NCBI GenBank assembly: GCA_009617715.1
Contig: VTFK01000521.1
Span: 208,333-272,332 of the forward strand
Reading direction: 5' to 3'
Length of the DNA stretch: 64,000 bases
Source of the DNA: Plectrocnemia conspersa
Taxonomy: Eukaryota > Arthropoda > Insecta > Trichoptera > Polycentropodidae
Of the stretch, positions 13,311 through 24,426 are shown in pieces. The notes beneath the pieces are model-generated. The model searched no databases and was not told the DNA's origin. It was given only the letters and a program-made list of their open reading frames with translations. A program made the position numbers and the translations under genes. Each line of letters opens with the position of its first letter. The stretch's first letter is position 1.

Positions 13311-13499
13311 TTAAATTTAAAATTTACTATACAACTCTTTAGGACATACAGTTTTTAGGAAAATCACATCATCACCCTGCACAACTGAGATCGGTGGCTG
13401 CATCACTTTACGGCAGAAAATATATAAGAAAATTTAATTCAAAAGCTATCAATTGTTGATTGAGTCCTTGAGGCTAATGGACACAATCAAAGAAAATAA

Positions 13500-13940
13500 A
13501 AATACGAAAAAATTGATACGTATACCTTCATTGAACATGCACGCATTCCGTGTGTTAGGGGAGTTTCGGTAAAAATTAGAAGGGTCATGGGTAGAAAATA
13601 ATCAGAACCATTTTCTACTCAAGTGGAAAAATCGGTTCTTTTTTGCTGAATGGCAAGGACTTCATTTCAAATGGCTTTTAAACCGTTTATAAAATATTTT
13701 GTGTAGATTGTAGAAAATTCTACATAGGACAAACAAATGGAAGAATCGCACAAAGAGCCTTCAAGCACATAAAAGCGAAACTAATTCAACACTATTCGAA
13801 CATGCGTATAATGATGATCACACTTTGGTCAAGATAAAAAATTCTTTTGTTCGACTAAACGGGAAGGGTTTGAGATAGAAATCAACAAAGCATATTCATT
13901 GAACAAAAAAGATTTTGCTTCCAATTCTCAGTAGGGTGAA
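13500..13940 (+). pseudogene. decayed Penelope-like retroelement, GIY-YIG endonuclease end
   Basis: This is the 3' part of a Penelope-like reverse transcriptase/endonuclease gene. The interrupted translation gives GVSVKIRRVMGR near 13560, like the conserved GVSEKI.RVL link in this family. Around 13699-13770 it gives TVYKIFCVDCRKFYIGQT then NGRI, a GIY-YIG core (VY..YIG with downstream R). In another frame it gives EHAYNDDHTL and FEIEINKAYSLNKKDF, ending at a stop near 13934. At least two frameshifts and several stops show it is dead. The reverse transcriptase domain is missing. The inverted terminal repeats on both sides support the assignment. Confidence 0.75.
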
Positions 13941-13959
13941 ATCGATAAACAAAAAACCA

Positions 13960-14146
13960 CAAATTAACTTTATTCTCAACATTATTATATACAATACAAT
14001 TAATAAGAATAATAAATAAAAAAGTGGCAACACCGGTGAACTCCCACATGACCAGGTCGAGAATGGCAGTCTCTGAATACAAAGAGTGACAGACTCTTCA
14101 AAATGTCAGACCTTCATTTGAAAGTAAGATGGCAATGCCATCTTTA
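13960..14146 (+). repeat. right inverted terminal repeat of Penelope-like element
   Basis: Imperfect reverse complement of 13151-13310, best between 14023 and 14146. It holds AGAGTGACAGACTCTTCAAAATGTC, a more degraded form of the hammerhead-like sequence seen on the minus strand of the left arm. The end GATGGCAATGCCATC is a short near-palindrome. Confidence 0.65.
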
Positions 14147-15071
14147 GGCAATAATAATAAAAAAAGATAAATAAATTTATATGTATTATTTTTTAACATA
14201 TGTTTTTATTTCTTCATTTAGAGGTTAAAGTAACTTTGCTAAAATTTTTGCCTGCTTTTGAATAGGTGTGTCAACTGCATTAACAATAGGTTTTCAGTAG
14301 TCTATGGATTACCGAAATTTTTGGTAATTCATGAAATGTGAAAAATTATAGAGAAGCAATTAAAATCAAAATTAAAATAAAATAGCACTAAATAAAAAAA
14401 GGTGATGCAAAAGCAATTTCAGATACATGTTTATTGGTCTTAAGCTTCTGAAATTGCCAAGCTAATTAAATTTTTAAAAAAATAATACAAATATACATTC
14501 ATTTATTTAAGAAAATTTTAAATACAAGGCAGTTGTTGTTCCCTTAGCAACAAACAAACGAAAAATATATCAAAGCACAAGATCGAATCAAAAACGATGC
14601 AGCTGAAAAGTCTGCGGCGGCTGAGATAAGGTCAAGATTACGATAGATCTCAACCCTAACATCGGTGGTCGATACGTTGGCAAACGTGATGCGAGTAAGA
14701 AGAGGCGCGATGCGCTAGTCCTTACACCTCAAAACGCTAAGTAACGTGTTAAATAAATACGGTAAAATTTTTAACGACAACATAGAAATACCATTTAATT
14801 TACAAAAAATATATACCGGTGAAAATATTTTCGAATATGATTTCATTGAAATGCGCCAGTGAATATATTACTTGCCACTTTGCCATATTATGTGTTTTCA
14901 CGCAATCCAATAGATATATTATAGTTTTTATTAATATTTATTTATTTACAATCTATACATAAAAAAAATATTATTTTTTAATTATGATATTGCCATGTAA
15001 AGAAAACATCCTATTGGATGCCTCTCCTTATTAATTATTACAAAATTAAATTTATTTTATATAATATTAAT
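14147..15071. other. non-coding DNA with a GC-richer patch
   Basis: AT-rich apart from 14570-14750, a GC-richer stretch with many stops and no recognised domain, probably old repeat. 14780-15071 is AT-rich and may include the 3' untranslated end of the minus-strand LINE that follows. Confidence 0.4.
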
Positions 15072-15416
15072 TTATTTTTTAATACTTTTTACTACCATTT
15101 TACATTTATTATTTGTATGTCTGTCAGGTATATCAGATGCTCTTAATCGTTTAAATCGTCTAGTGTGGCCATATCTACAGTCAAGTAGTTCGGTTGCCAT
15201 TTTGTTTGGGTGAAGTTTTAGTCTGTCTCTGTATGTCGTGTATTTGTTCGTTATTTCATCTTTTATGAATTCTATGTTAAGGTCGTTATGTATTACGTCA
15301 TTCGGAACATGCCAAGGAGCGTTGAATACCATTCGTAGAACCTTGTTTTGGAATCTCTGGATGATGGCGATGGTGATGGAAGCACAGCCACTACCACAAA
15401 GTCGAATACCGTATGT
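15072..15416 (-). pseudogene. jockey-like LINE fragment: C-terminal end of reverse transcriptase ORF
   Basis: Minus-strand translation gives YGIRLCGSGCASI, then IIQRFQNKVLRMVFNAPWHV, then a DLNIEFIKDEI segment, RDRLKLHPN and RFKRLRASDIPD. These match in order the C-terminal part of jockey-clade reverse transcriptases (TYGIQLWG, QRFQSKVLRxxxNAPWYV, HPN, RRLKRxxPxDL). The LWG of that motif reads LCG here. The frame is open from 15416 down to the stop at 15072, but the polymerase core is absent, so this is a 5'-truncated dead copy. A T-rich stretch at lower coordinates fits a minus-strand poly(A) tail. Confidence 0.85.
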
Positions 15417-16616
15417 CTAATTTAAATAGTTATAATATGTTCTCAAGACGTCTAGTAAATATGGTGATTGAAGTAATACTTTATAGCATAAATAATTTAA
15501 TAAGCGTTATCGTACAATGTATTTATGCGCATTGTAAATGAATTCGGTCGTAAAAAAATCGTAAAGCTAACTCTTTAACGACGACATTTTTGGTTTTATT
15601 CTGTTCGTGCGGCACCTATTTGTTAAGTTTTTTTCATTTAATTGTTTCAAAATTAACGTCTTACATTTTTGTGAGCTCTCTAATCGTCGTGCCTTGTTTT
15701 AATTTAACCTACTTTCTTTGTTGATTCGTATCAACACAAAAAGGAAGCTCATGACCTTGTTTATTTTTAAGGCTTTTATCTTCGCCGAACGACAATAATA
15801 CCACAGGTTTATTATAAAACTCATATATAAATTATTGTTTATCTCACGAGCAGTTTTACTGTTACGCCATTCGTTTCATTTCTCTAATTCAATATAAAAA
15901 AATGTACTTTAAAATTATATGAACATATTAATATAATAATTTTCCTAATCCAATATTATATTAACATCTCGTTGATTATATCTATTGACAATTCGCTAAA
16001 TTATTCAGAACAGGACAATAAGATGTTTACGAACTAATCTAACCGAACTAGCGCTCTAGCCAAGTCATATATATTGAGTCAGACCATCTAATCAGTAGGT
16101 CATCGATCAGTTAGCTACGTTATTTTTGGAAGTTACTACGTCAAAGTGTTTTGGTTAAATATTGACGGCGTTGACCTTTCCGCGTAATACACAAAACCAA
16201 CTCTTTACTTGCCACGCAAACTTGTTATTGTTCAATTCGATAATTTATTAACCCAATTAATGACTTGGCAATGCCGAAAACCAACGAACAAAGAAAAAGC
16301 TCATTCATAAATTAAAAAGGGTTAGATATTATAATTAAGTAAGTAAATACACGCGGGTCTGTCAAGAGTTAAATTTTATTTTTAACTGACACACTAACAG
16401 TAAAGATGCCATCTATACACGCTCAATATTTCAAGTTAGCGCTGTGAATAGAAAAATATTTTTAATAATACACAATGCTTTTGTGTCGTAACGATAAGCA
16501 TGGCCCTGTTTTCGCATTCAGTAGATTCTTTTAAATTCCTACATAGTAGAAAGTATTTTCGAAACTTGATTTATTTTCGCATGCAGAAACGGCTGGTAGT
16601 TTTTATTATTATTTTT
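15417..16616. other. non-coding DNA
   Basis: No gene or repeat recognised. Moderately AT-rich with mixed patches. Confidence 0.5.
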
Positions 16617-16645
16617 TTAACCCTTTGCGGAATGGAATTCAAGCG
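16617..16645 (+). mobile_element. one-ended piggyBac-like MITE terminus
   Basis: TTAA at 16617-16620 followed by CCCTTTGCGGAATGG fits the TTAA + CCCTTT ends of several elements in this window. The opposite end was not found. Confidence 0.35.
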
Positions 16646-16956
16646 ATAAGCGGTTTAGTTCCACTGAATGTGACCTGGAGCAAATACGTTTAAAGTATTT
16701 TCAGCTTAAAAATCTTTAATCCGCTTAGTTTTCATTTTTAATTATTAAACTATGATCTTTTAATTTAAAAAAAAATGTTTTAACGGACAATTAGTCATTT
16801 ATCAAATATATTGCACGTGTATATTATGGGGGGATTTGGAAAAATATTTCAAAACACTATAAAAAAAGTATTATTTTATTTGATCAATTTTGTAACTAAA
16901 TATAAATCAGATGTATGTATTATTTATATTATTGCTGTAAATCTAACTAAATATAA
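16646..16956. other. non-coding DNA
   Basis: AT-rich sequence with no recognised feature. It may be the interior of the one-ended MITE. Confidence 0.4.
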
Positions 16957-17288
16957 GGATGGAATAGCGTAGTTCGTAACGTCTCAGACTAGTAATTCTG
17001 AGGTTGCGCGTACGAGCCCCGGCAGTGGCATTCGAAATTTTGTTTACAAAAATGTGCTATTAATAAAAAAAACCGTCCCCAGCTAACATATATTAATTAT
17101 AAATTGTATAGCATATAATAATTTTTAAAAAAGAATATAGATGTAACCAATTCCCCGACTTTTAATTCATACGTGTAGGTATTTATTATGTCCGATTGAT
17201 TTTCACAGTTGGTACAGATTTGCCCGTTGTAACGCATTCGGCTTACGCCTGTCAGGTTACAACGAAAGATTTAATAAAAAAAAAAAAT
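16957..17288 (+). mobile_element. tRNA-derived SINE, family A, copy 2
   Basis: Head GGATGGAATAGCGTAGTTCG with CTCAGACTAGTAATTCTGAG and a degenerate B box (GCGTACGAGCC), nearly the same as the copy at 262. The body shares CCAATTCCCCGACTTT and TATTTATTATGTC. The tail is GATTTGCCCGTTGTAACGCA followed by TTCGGCTTACGCCTGTCAGG and TTACAACGAAAGATTTAATA, ending in poly-A. This is the best-preserved tail in the window. Confidence 0.8.
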
Positions 17289-18256
17289 ATTCGATTATTG
17301 CGTTTTAGTACGATTTATTTTAATATTGTATGATTAATTTCTGACTTTAAATAACAATTCTGTAAATATTTTCTTATGCACTGATCTTTAGAAATGTACT
17401 TCAGTTACATTGATTCATATCAAAAATATTGATTAATCACTGTTAATTAGGCACATTAGGATTTAAGTAGACCAGAAACACGAATTTCGTTCTCGTCGTT
17501 CCATGGTTACAAACATCTTTTGCTATTTAAAGAAGATTGATAATAATCATTTGAGTTTAATTTTGCCACTCTTCTTATATTTCTGATTTTTTAAATTAAT
17601 GCTAAGGATTTTAACATATACTCCACTACTAATAAACCATGCACTAAGCATGTGATCTTTTTAAAAAATGCTACTCAATAACTGTTTAAACTGTAGAGAC
17701 TCATAGATTATTATAAGTCTAGAGACATGTCACACGCGCGCTCAAAGTCCCGCAAACGGTGCCTGTGGATCTAGCAGTCATCAATAAGTACGCCCGGATA
17801 CGGATACGACACACTTGAATACTGATGCAATTAAAGCGATAACGTACAATTTGTACGCTTTAAAACGTAAAATTAATTTACCAACATCATTCATATTTTT
17901 TATGGTTGTTCTAAGAATGTATTATCAGCGAAAAATAATACATTATTTTACAAGGACTTACTAAAAATACTTGTAGTCCGATCTAATGATATAAAGTGAT
18001 ACACAATGAGTAGTTAATTTATGGTTAAAAACATCACAGCACAAAATATTTTTAATCGGTGTGAACCATTCTTAGATTAATACATATTATATATATGTAT
18101 ATCTGAATATACAAAAGTTTAAGAACACTGATTTAAAATAGGTTTATCATTTTTAATGTTATTATATATTAGGTTGTCATGTGTGCAAAGTAAAAATTTA
18201 TGAGCGTTTTATCTAAAATAGACTAAATGTAGTAAAATATATCAACACAATAAATC
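17289..18256. other. non-coding DNA
   Basis: AT-rich, with a slightly GC-richer patch at 17720-17830. Nothing recognised. Confidence 0.5.
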
Positions 18257-18573
18257 AGTTTTAGAAGCTGGCGACTAATACCTAGAAGATCTGGGCTCGA
18301 ATCTTATATAAATCTTAGTTTTTAATTGTTTTCGTATCCGGGGGTTCAGAATTAGTGATTAATATATATTTATATTATCGACTGATTTTCTAGATTATTC
18401 TAATCTCACAAATGTAAAATATAGTGACATTTTGAATATATACTGTTTTATTAGTATATAATTTTAAAAAAATCACTGATTTACAGTTTAATTTTAGTTT
18501 GGTAGTTCACTACTTATTTAGTATTTGTTGATTTGCTTACCCGTAAGAAAATTTACAATAAATAAATAAATAA
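18257..18573 (+). mobile_element. tRNA-derived SINE, family B, copy 2
   Basis: Head with GGGCTCGAATCTTATATA (B-box-like) at about 18293-18310, then ATCTTAGTTTTT. The body has AATCACTGATTTACAG and GTTCACTACTTATTTAGTAT. The tail is shortened to GATTTGCTTACCCGT..., ending in TTTACAATAAATAAATAAATA. It lacks most of the GTAACGCATTGGGC block kept in copy 1. Confidence 0.65.
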
Positions 18574-19701
18574 TTGTATTGTAGTTTTTTCTCAAATAAA
18601 AGGTCAACCAGTTTTAATTTTGTATAAATTTAAAGCACAATTTTTACATGTTATTACAAAATAACGTCTGTGATTAGAATTTTTAGTAGCAAATTTATAT
18701 TAGAAATAATGAATGAGTTCGTAAAACTCCCCCAAGAGAAAATTCTCAGAAAAAATACACATATTTTCCTGAAAGTAGTGTTATATAAAACATAAAAAAG
18801 TAGGATTTTTTATACTTTTTATTTTGATATCTCTTTTTTAAGAATATAAAACAAAAATATATCCCACTAACTAAGAGAAGTTTATCCGTCTAATTAATTA
18901 GGATTATATATTACATCATGCGTAAGAGATAAAATAAAGAGCTTTTGCTGAATCACAATCCAGAACAAGGACGCAAAAGTTGAAATTTAAATAAACTTCG
19001 TAATGTTTAATGTATTTAAATGACAATAAACATCCTCTAAAGACATTATTGCTTTTAAATATTAACGCACATATAGAACAAGTTTTATTTTTTTACAAAA
19101 GAACCACCTATTTGCATAATAACGACTAGGAAATTGTTCTCCTCTAAGGTCACAAGTTGAGCATTCGTGAGGCCACACATATAGAATAGTGATCAATACA
19201 ATTTTTGCCTTGGGGATGGAGAAAAAGAGTACAAGTCAGCAGCAGCAGTGGCCGAATCCAAATAAGATTAGGCCGTTTCCTATTGCGATCACGTATGTTT
19301 AAGCTTGTCTTTACTTTTTGTCGTTTATTGGCCGACGATTTTTCGCCATTTTCCCACCTGTTGCCAATTAGTGTTTTTGCTGAAATATGACTAAGAAACT
19401 ATTGTACCCAGGTGTGTTTATCTGCTGTTTGTAGACGTGAGCGAAATTGCGAATTACCAAGGTTTATTGCTCGAAAGTGGCATATGTGATATATTTTATA
19501 AACATACTTATATATTAGGCTAGTAAATTTATTTGTGTTGTTCCCAGGTGGTTCTACCCGTATATTATCAGGATGACAAGATTTAATACATAACATGAAT
19601 TCGTGTTTTGATTCAAAAATAGTCTGATTATTTTATTGATAATATTATTAAATATACATATATAAAAATTATCACATACAAGTAGATATTTGATTTGGAC
19701 A
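18574..19701. other. non-coding DNA
   Basis: AT-rich. A GC-richer patch at 19130-19450 includes a short AGCAGCAGCAG run and open frames on both strands with no family resemblance. Confidence 0.45.
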
Positions 19702-19746
19702 TTATTGATATTAAAAACACAATACTAGTGTTTTTAATATCAATAA
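19702..19746. repeat. perfect 19-bp hairpin
   Basis: Arms 19702-19720 (TTATTGATATTAAAAACAC) and 19728-19746 are exact reverse complements, separated by the 7-nt loop AATACTA. It is not explained by any repeat family recognised here. Confidence 0.85.
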
Positions 19747-20079
19747 AATATATTTAAAATTATTGTGCAAATATGTGTCAATTTAATTTGTGCTTATTCA
19801 GAATAAGAAAGTTAATTATTAACTAAGAAAAAAAAAATTTTTTTTAGCAACCTAATATAAACGTTATTAATCAACCGTCAGCGTAACTAACGTTTTGCTT
19901 TATTATTAAACTATATAATCTCTAGTGACTTTTAGGGACACAATATTAAAAATATAAGCTTTAAAATTTATATTAATAATAATATAAGTTAATCAGAATA
20001 ATAATCAAAATATAAGTGGATAATTTGGCCTGTGGCTATATTAGTGTTTCAGTAAAAAATTGAGCTCGTAGTTTGATGT
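19747..20079. other. non-coding DNA
   Basis: AT-rich, with no recognisable feature. Confidence 0.5.
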
Positions 20080-20580
20080 TTAACCGCTTAACGACCGGTA
20101 TTTATTTGCCGAACTTTGCAATGGAATCACGGAAAAAATGGCAAACAATCATCTTTTTTTTCAGTAAATTCCTATTTATAATTTTAAGATATTGTATTCA
20201 AATTTAATATATATTTTTTCATATAAACAATTTAACCAGTGTTTTAAACCTGTGGGTCCGATTTGTTTGAAATAATAGTTTCAAACAAACAAGTGTTCAT
20301 TGGCAAACATCTTACAAATACGTATGTCTTCAAGGATTAGTGTTAATTACCTGATTTTTTTATCACTTTTAAATTTAAAAATAAAAATTTTGATTTGTTA
20401 TTTCAAGCCACCATGTTGACCATTTATTTGCCCATACTCACAAAATGTGGTTTTAAAAAAATTTTGTTTATTGCACTTAAATAAATTAAAAGTAACATGT
20501 ACGCTTTCAATATATTTTATATTCATCGTTTCCATAATAATAATTTGCATTATATAGGGATATCAAAAAAACCAAACATA
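20080..20580 (+). repeat. dispersed repeat, copy 1 of a diverged pair
   Basis: Starts TTAACCGCTTAACGACCGGT then TTTGCCGAACTTTGC. It shares with 20891-21370, in the same order, the start block, TTCATATAAACAAT, a CACAAA(A)TGTGGTTTT-type block and TTTATTGC..TAAATAA. The pair is strongly diverged, about 810 bp apart, in direct orientation. The TTAA start suggests a TTAA-targeting MITE. Confidence 0.55.
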
Positions 20581-20890
20581 AATTCTCAGAGTTTATTTAT
20601 TTATTGCCGAAGGTAAAAATTGTTGACAAATAATTTTTGCGATAGATAGATTGGCTCTAATCTTAGGAAAGATATTTTCTACTTAATTTTGTATTGGTTA
20701 TTTACATGGAACACAAGTTAGATCAGCCCACAATATTCGCATACACTACAAGGTGTTTAGCAATTCACAAAAATATTATGATAATATTTTCTTTTAAGAA
20801 ATTATTATTAAAAAAAAAAAGTTTACGATTTTATCTAATGTTATTGTTAATTTATTATTCTTAATCTTATAACAATCTAATTATTTTTTT
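20581..20890. other. spacer between repeat copies
   Basis: AT-rich sequence with an A run near 20810. Nothing recognised. Confidence 0.5.
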
Positions 20891-21370
20891 TACCAGCTTA
20901 ACGCCCGGTGTTTTTTTTGCCGAACTTTCCTTGGTGGCCGGGAGATTTCGCGGAAAAACTTTTTTAATTCCCTATAACTTGTAAACCAAATAATATATTT
21001 TATCGAAATTATAACAGCACAATGGAATTGTATCGTTTATAATTTTGACAATATTAAAAATATTTGTTTCATATAAACAATATATTTACTATTAATAAAA
21101 ACATGTGTTTGTTATATTTTTTTTTATGTAGTAGTTGCAAATTTGGCAATTTGCACCTCACAAAGTGGTTTTCAAATTGCCTTCTAGTACGATAAGTACG
21201 TTTAATAGATTTTTGAGGTCGCTAGATATTTATTTATTGCCAGTAAATAATAATTTTATAATTATTGCTTATGTTGTAAGGGTTTCAACACTGCCATTTA
21301 TAAATATGCAAAGAAAAGGTTTTCATTTCTGAAAATTAGTGAATAATGGTCAGAAAATTAAAGTGATAAA
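20891..21370 (+). repeat. dispersed repeat, copy 2 of a diverged pair
   Basis: Starts TTACCAGCTTAACGCCCGGT then TTTGCCGAACTTTCC, and continues with TTTCATATAAACAATATATT, CACAAAGTGGTTTTCAAA and TTTATTGCCAGTAAATAAT. The blocks match copy 1 in order. There is an open frame at 21135-21332, but no protein family was recognised. Confidence 0.55.
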
Positions 21371-21788
21371 AATTTGTTATCCACTAATTATTCTATTGCT
21401 CAATTGATTCGGTAAATACGTATCAAGCTTTCGCAAATGTCCCAAAAAAGTTGAAGGAAATGTCTTGAAATGGCAGTCACAATCAATCTTCTGACGCGAG
21501 AAATTTATTTATAAATTTATTTGTTTAATCTAAATTAGGACCATCGTGAGGTTACCTTAATGCGTCAAAAAAATTTTCACTGTATTATTACAATACACAC
21601 ATTGTTTTTATTTGTTAAATCAACTCAATAAATTTTAGATATTAACCTGAAATTATATTTAAATTTGTCTCTCTGAATCGTAATTTATTTTAAAAGGAGC
21701 AATTTTAATGATTATATTATATATTTTAGAAACTATAGTTTGAGAAAATGATGTGGACCTAAACTCACGATATTTTGGTTAATAAAAA
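21371..21788. other. non-coding DNA
   Basis: AT-rich, nothing recognised. Confidence 0.5.
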
Positions 21789-22377
21789 ATGATTGAGTTA
21801 AACTTTTTGTGTTCGCTTATTCTCACCAGTAATCGATACTACCGATCGCAACAAAGAAGTGCGAAACTACAACAAACTGCGAAAGCAAGGGTATCAATTA
21901 CAAGTTTCGTGTGTCATTTTCATTCCCGGCGGCGTCGTTATATATCGTGCGTGACACAAATCTGCGAGGGTCGAATGATAAGTTACTAGGTGCGTTTGAT
22001 GTACGAAGGGAAGCAAGGAACTATGCGCTAAGCCGTAAAATACATAAACTTTATTTACGAGCAATGGTTAAACGAACTCCGTTTCTCAAATGTTGTGGGC
22101 GGCTAAAAATAGAACGCGCTATTTGGGAAATCCGTTCGGGAAAACATCAAACTTGATATCCGCAATGCATATTCTTGTGTTATGTGTATATGTATATAAA
22201 ACGGGCAGTAAAATTCACAGTTTTATGAGAAATATCGGAGAAAATCTAGTTAACTATGTTTTTAATAATGGCGCAAAAAAGGCAGTGTTTTATATTATAT
22301 TTACAATAATATTGAAATTTGATGATGGAGTTCATGGGTTTTATATATTCAATATTAAAACCTTATTTTTTATATAA
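21789..22377 (+). other. GC-richer island with overlapping open frames, unassigned
   Basis: Frames at 21789-21989, 21911-22156 and 22090-22377 overlap in different phases. The middle one (81 residues, rich in R, K and L) looks the most protein-like, but I recognise no domain, and there are no convincing splice sites or homology. It could be decayed repeat DNA, a 5' exon region or chance. Confidence 0.2.
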
Positions 22378-22836
22378 TAATTCAGCATATTGATATGTCT
22401 TATAATAGAATATTTATTTTTAATTATATTAATGCAGCTTAATTGATTCATTCCTACACGTTTAGTAGTAAAAGTTTTAATTATATTTTAATATTTGGGA
22501 GCGAAAGTTCCATAAAGAATGACACCGTTTAGTGGTACTAAAAAGTTGTGGGGGGTGGAATAATCAACCGGATGTCTTTGCATGGCACGGTTGATATATT
22601 TGGTATATATATCAAAACAAAGTAGGCGTCTTATATTATAATAATGCTATGGATCCATTCATGCTGTTATTATTTTTCCAATATAAAAAATTATTCTATG
22701 CATAATATATTTATATTTGTGGTATGCTTTTTATATATTACAATGAATGTGCATCACCAGTAAATGTTATAATTTTTCACCGGTGCCAAATAATGAAATT
22801 AAAATTTATCTAACATGTAATAGTAAAATTAAATGC
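22378..22836. other. non-coding DNA
   Basis: AT-rich with a short GC-richer patch at 22500-22590. No feature recognised. Confidence 0.45.
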
Positions 22837-23271
22837 TGCTCTAAACTGTCATTTGACAGTATTGACATATGTACAAAAATTGTATTCCAATGACAGTTGT
22901 AAACGCTACTTGTTAAATTCTGTAAAATATCGTTTAAAAAAATTAGGTGTAATGGCTAAAATGTTCCGAACGTACAGTATCACTAAACTTGATCAGTTAA
23001 ATATTAAATAAATTGTTTAATACAATTAACTGTCCTAGTAAAGAAAATATATTTAAAGCAGAAAAAAATTAACTTCACTGAAAAATACATATTTACTGTA
23101 ACAGTTAATGCATGTCTACTTTCTGTTCAAATCTAAACCTAACCTAACTAATTAATTAACCGTTATACCCATAGTTTTTACTTTCATTAAAATAATATTT
23201 TTAGGTTAGGTTTGGATTTTAACAGAAAATAGAGTAAATTCTGTTTCATAAACATTTTAGAGCAACATATA
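22837..23271. repeat. fold-back element with long inverted repeats
   Basis: An inner inverted repeat joins 23120-23147 and 23201-23228 (26 of 28 positions match), with AACCTAACCTAA on the left and TTAGGTTAGGTT on the right. Outer arms near 22837-22852 (TGCTCTAAACTGT) and 23255-23270 (ACATTTTAGAGCAAC) are also inverted. A 16-nt palindrome ACTGTCATTTGACAGT lies at 22845-22860. Together these suggest one decayed fold-back or MITE-like element of about 430 bp. Confidence 0.5.
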
Positions 23272-24383
23272 ATTTTTGATTTTATAATTATTGTTTATGT
23301 AACGGCCATCATGATATATTTAGGAGATTTGTAATAGAAAAAAAAGCAATAGCTCATCATTTATGAGTGATATTGTATTATTGACATAATTTTATGTTCA
23401 CACACAAGCTTTACATTATTATGAAATTAGGTCACTTTTTCTCAGAATAATACAAACATTGATTTTATCTATTACATGTACACATATGAATAATATATAA
23501 ATAATAATGTATGGAAATGTAGATGATATATGGAAGCCGGTGTGAATAATAAGTACAATAATTCATTACCTATACAATAAAGGTACATAGTTATATAATA
23601 ATATATATGATCAAACATATGTGTGATTTAGTAACACTAAATTGTGTATTATTCCTTAACTTAATTTTAACGATCAGGATAGCTTTTATTTATTATTTTT
23701 AGAATCATATATAGTAAGAATATTTTTATATGTATGCATACTTAAAAGTTATAAAATACGCTTCTTAAATGTAATTAAGTGGCATCTTTAAACTGATAAT
23801 CAAATGGCATCTGAAATACAAGTTTCAATATAAACTCTTGGCACTTTAAAAACATTTTTATTTATTGTAAGAGAGTCATATTGGTATATAATTTAGGCAG
23901 AGTGATCTTAAAAAATGTCTGTTCATTTTTTTTATAAAATATCAAAAATGCACTTATGCGTGTTTAAAAAAAGTATTTAATTTATTTATTAGGTTCAGTT
24001 ACATTGTAATATTTTACTATGAGCGGGTTAGTAAAGAAGATGAAAAGCTGCTCATCAGTTAGAGTAGATAGAAATTAGACGAGCGGTTGACGTCAATCGC
24101 AGGGCTTTGAGAAAAGTTCAAAAGCTCCGTCGAGTGATCGCCTTTTGAAACTTTCGCAATAATCGATGAGCGAATCCTTCGCGCTGTGAAAGCTTTCGTG
24201 TTTGAAAGCTCGACGCTCATTTGATTTCTCTCAATGTTTTGAAAACTGAAATATATTGCGCAAACAAACACTTTACATGTAAATAAGTCATTTATGTAAA
24301 AGTTAAAATAACTGAACATAATAAATATGTATTATTATTAATAATTAGAAAAACACTAATAATTATAAATAGTTCTTAACCAG
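23272..24383. other. non-coding DNA with GC-richer patch 24030-24260
   Basis: AT-rich apart from 24030-24260, which has several AAAGCT and CTTTCG words. A minus-strand open frame at 24059-24319 shows no family resemblance. Confidence 0.45.
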
Positions 24384-24426
24384 CTGTCATATTTTATTTG
24401 CAGAATATGCGAATAAAATATGACAG
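24384..24426. repeat. 18-bp hairpin with 7-nt loop
   Basis: Arms 24384-24401 (CTGTCATATTTTATTTGC) and 24409-24426 pair along their full length, with one G-U wobble, around the loop AGAATAT. It has the same geometry as the hairpin at 19702 but an unrelated sequence. Confidence 0.85.

Noticed and set aside
19205..19596. open frames on both strands
   Set aside because: No domain, no splice context and overlapping frames on opposite strands; likely non-coding.
23130..23220. telomeric TTAGG array
   Set aside because: Only two units per arm, inside an inverted repeat; not an array.
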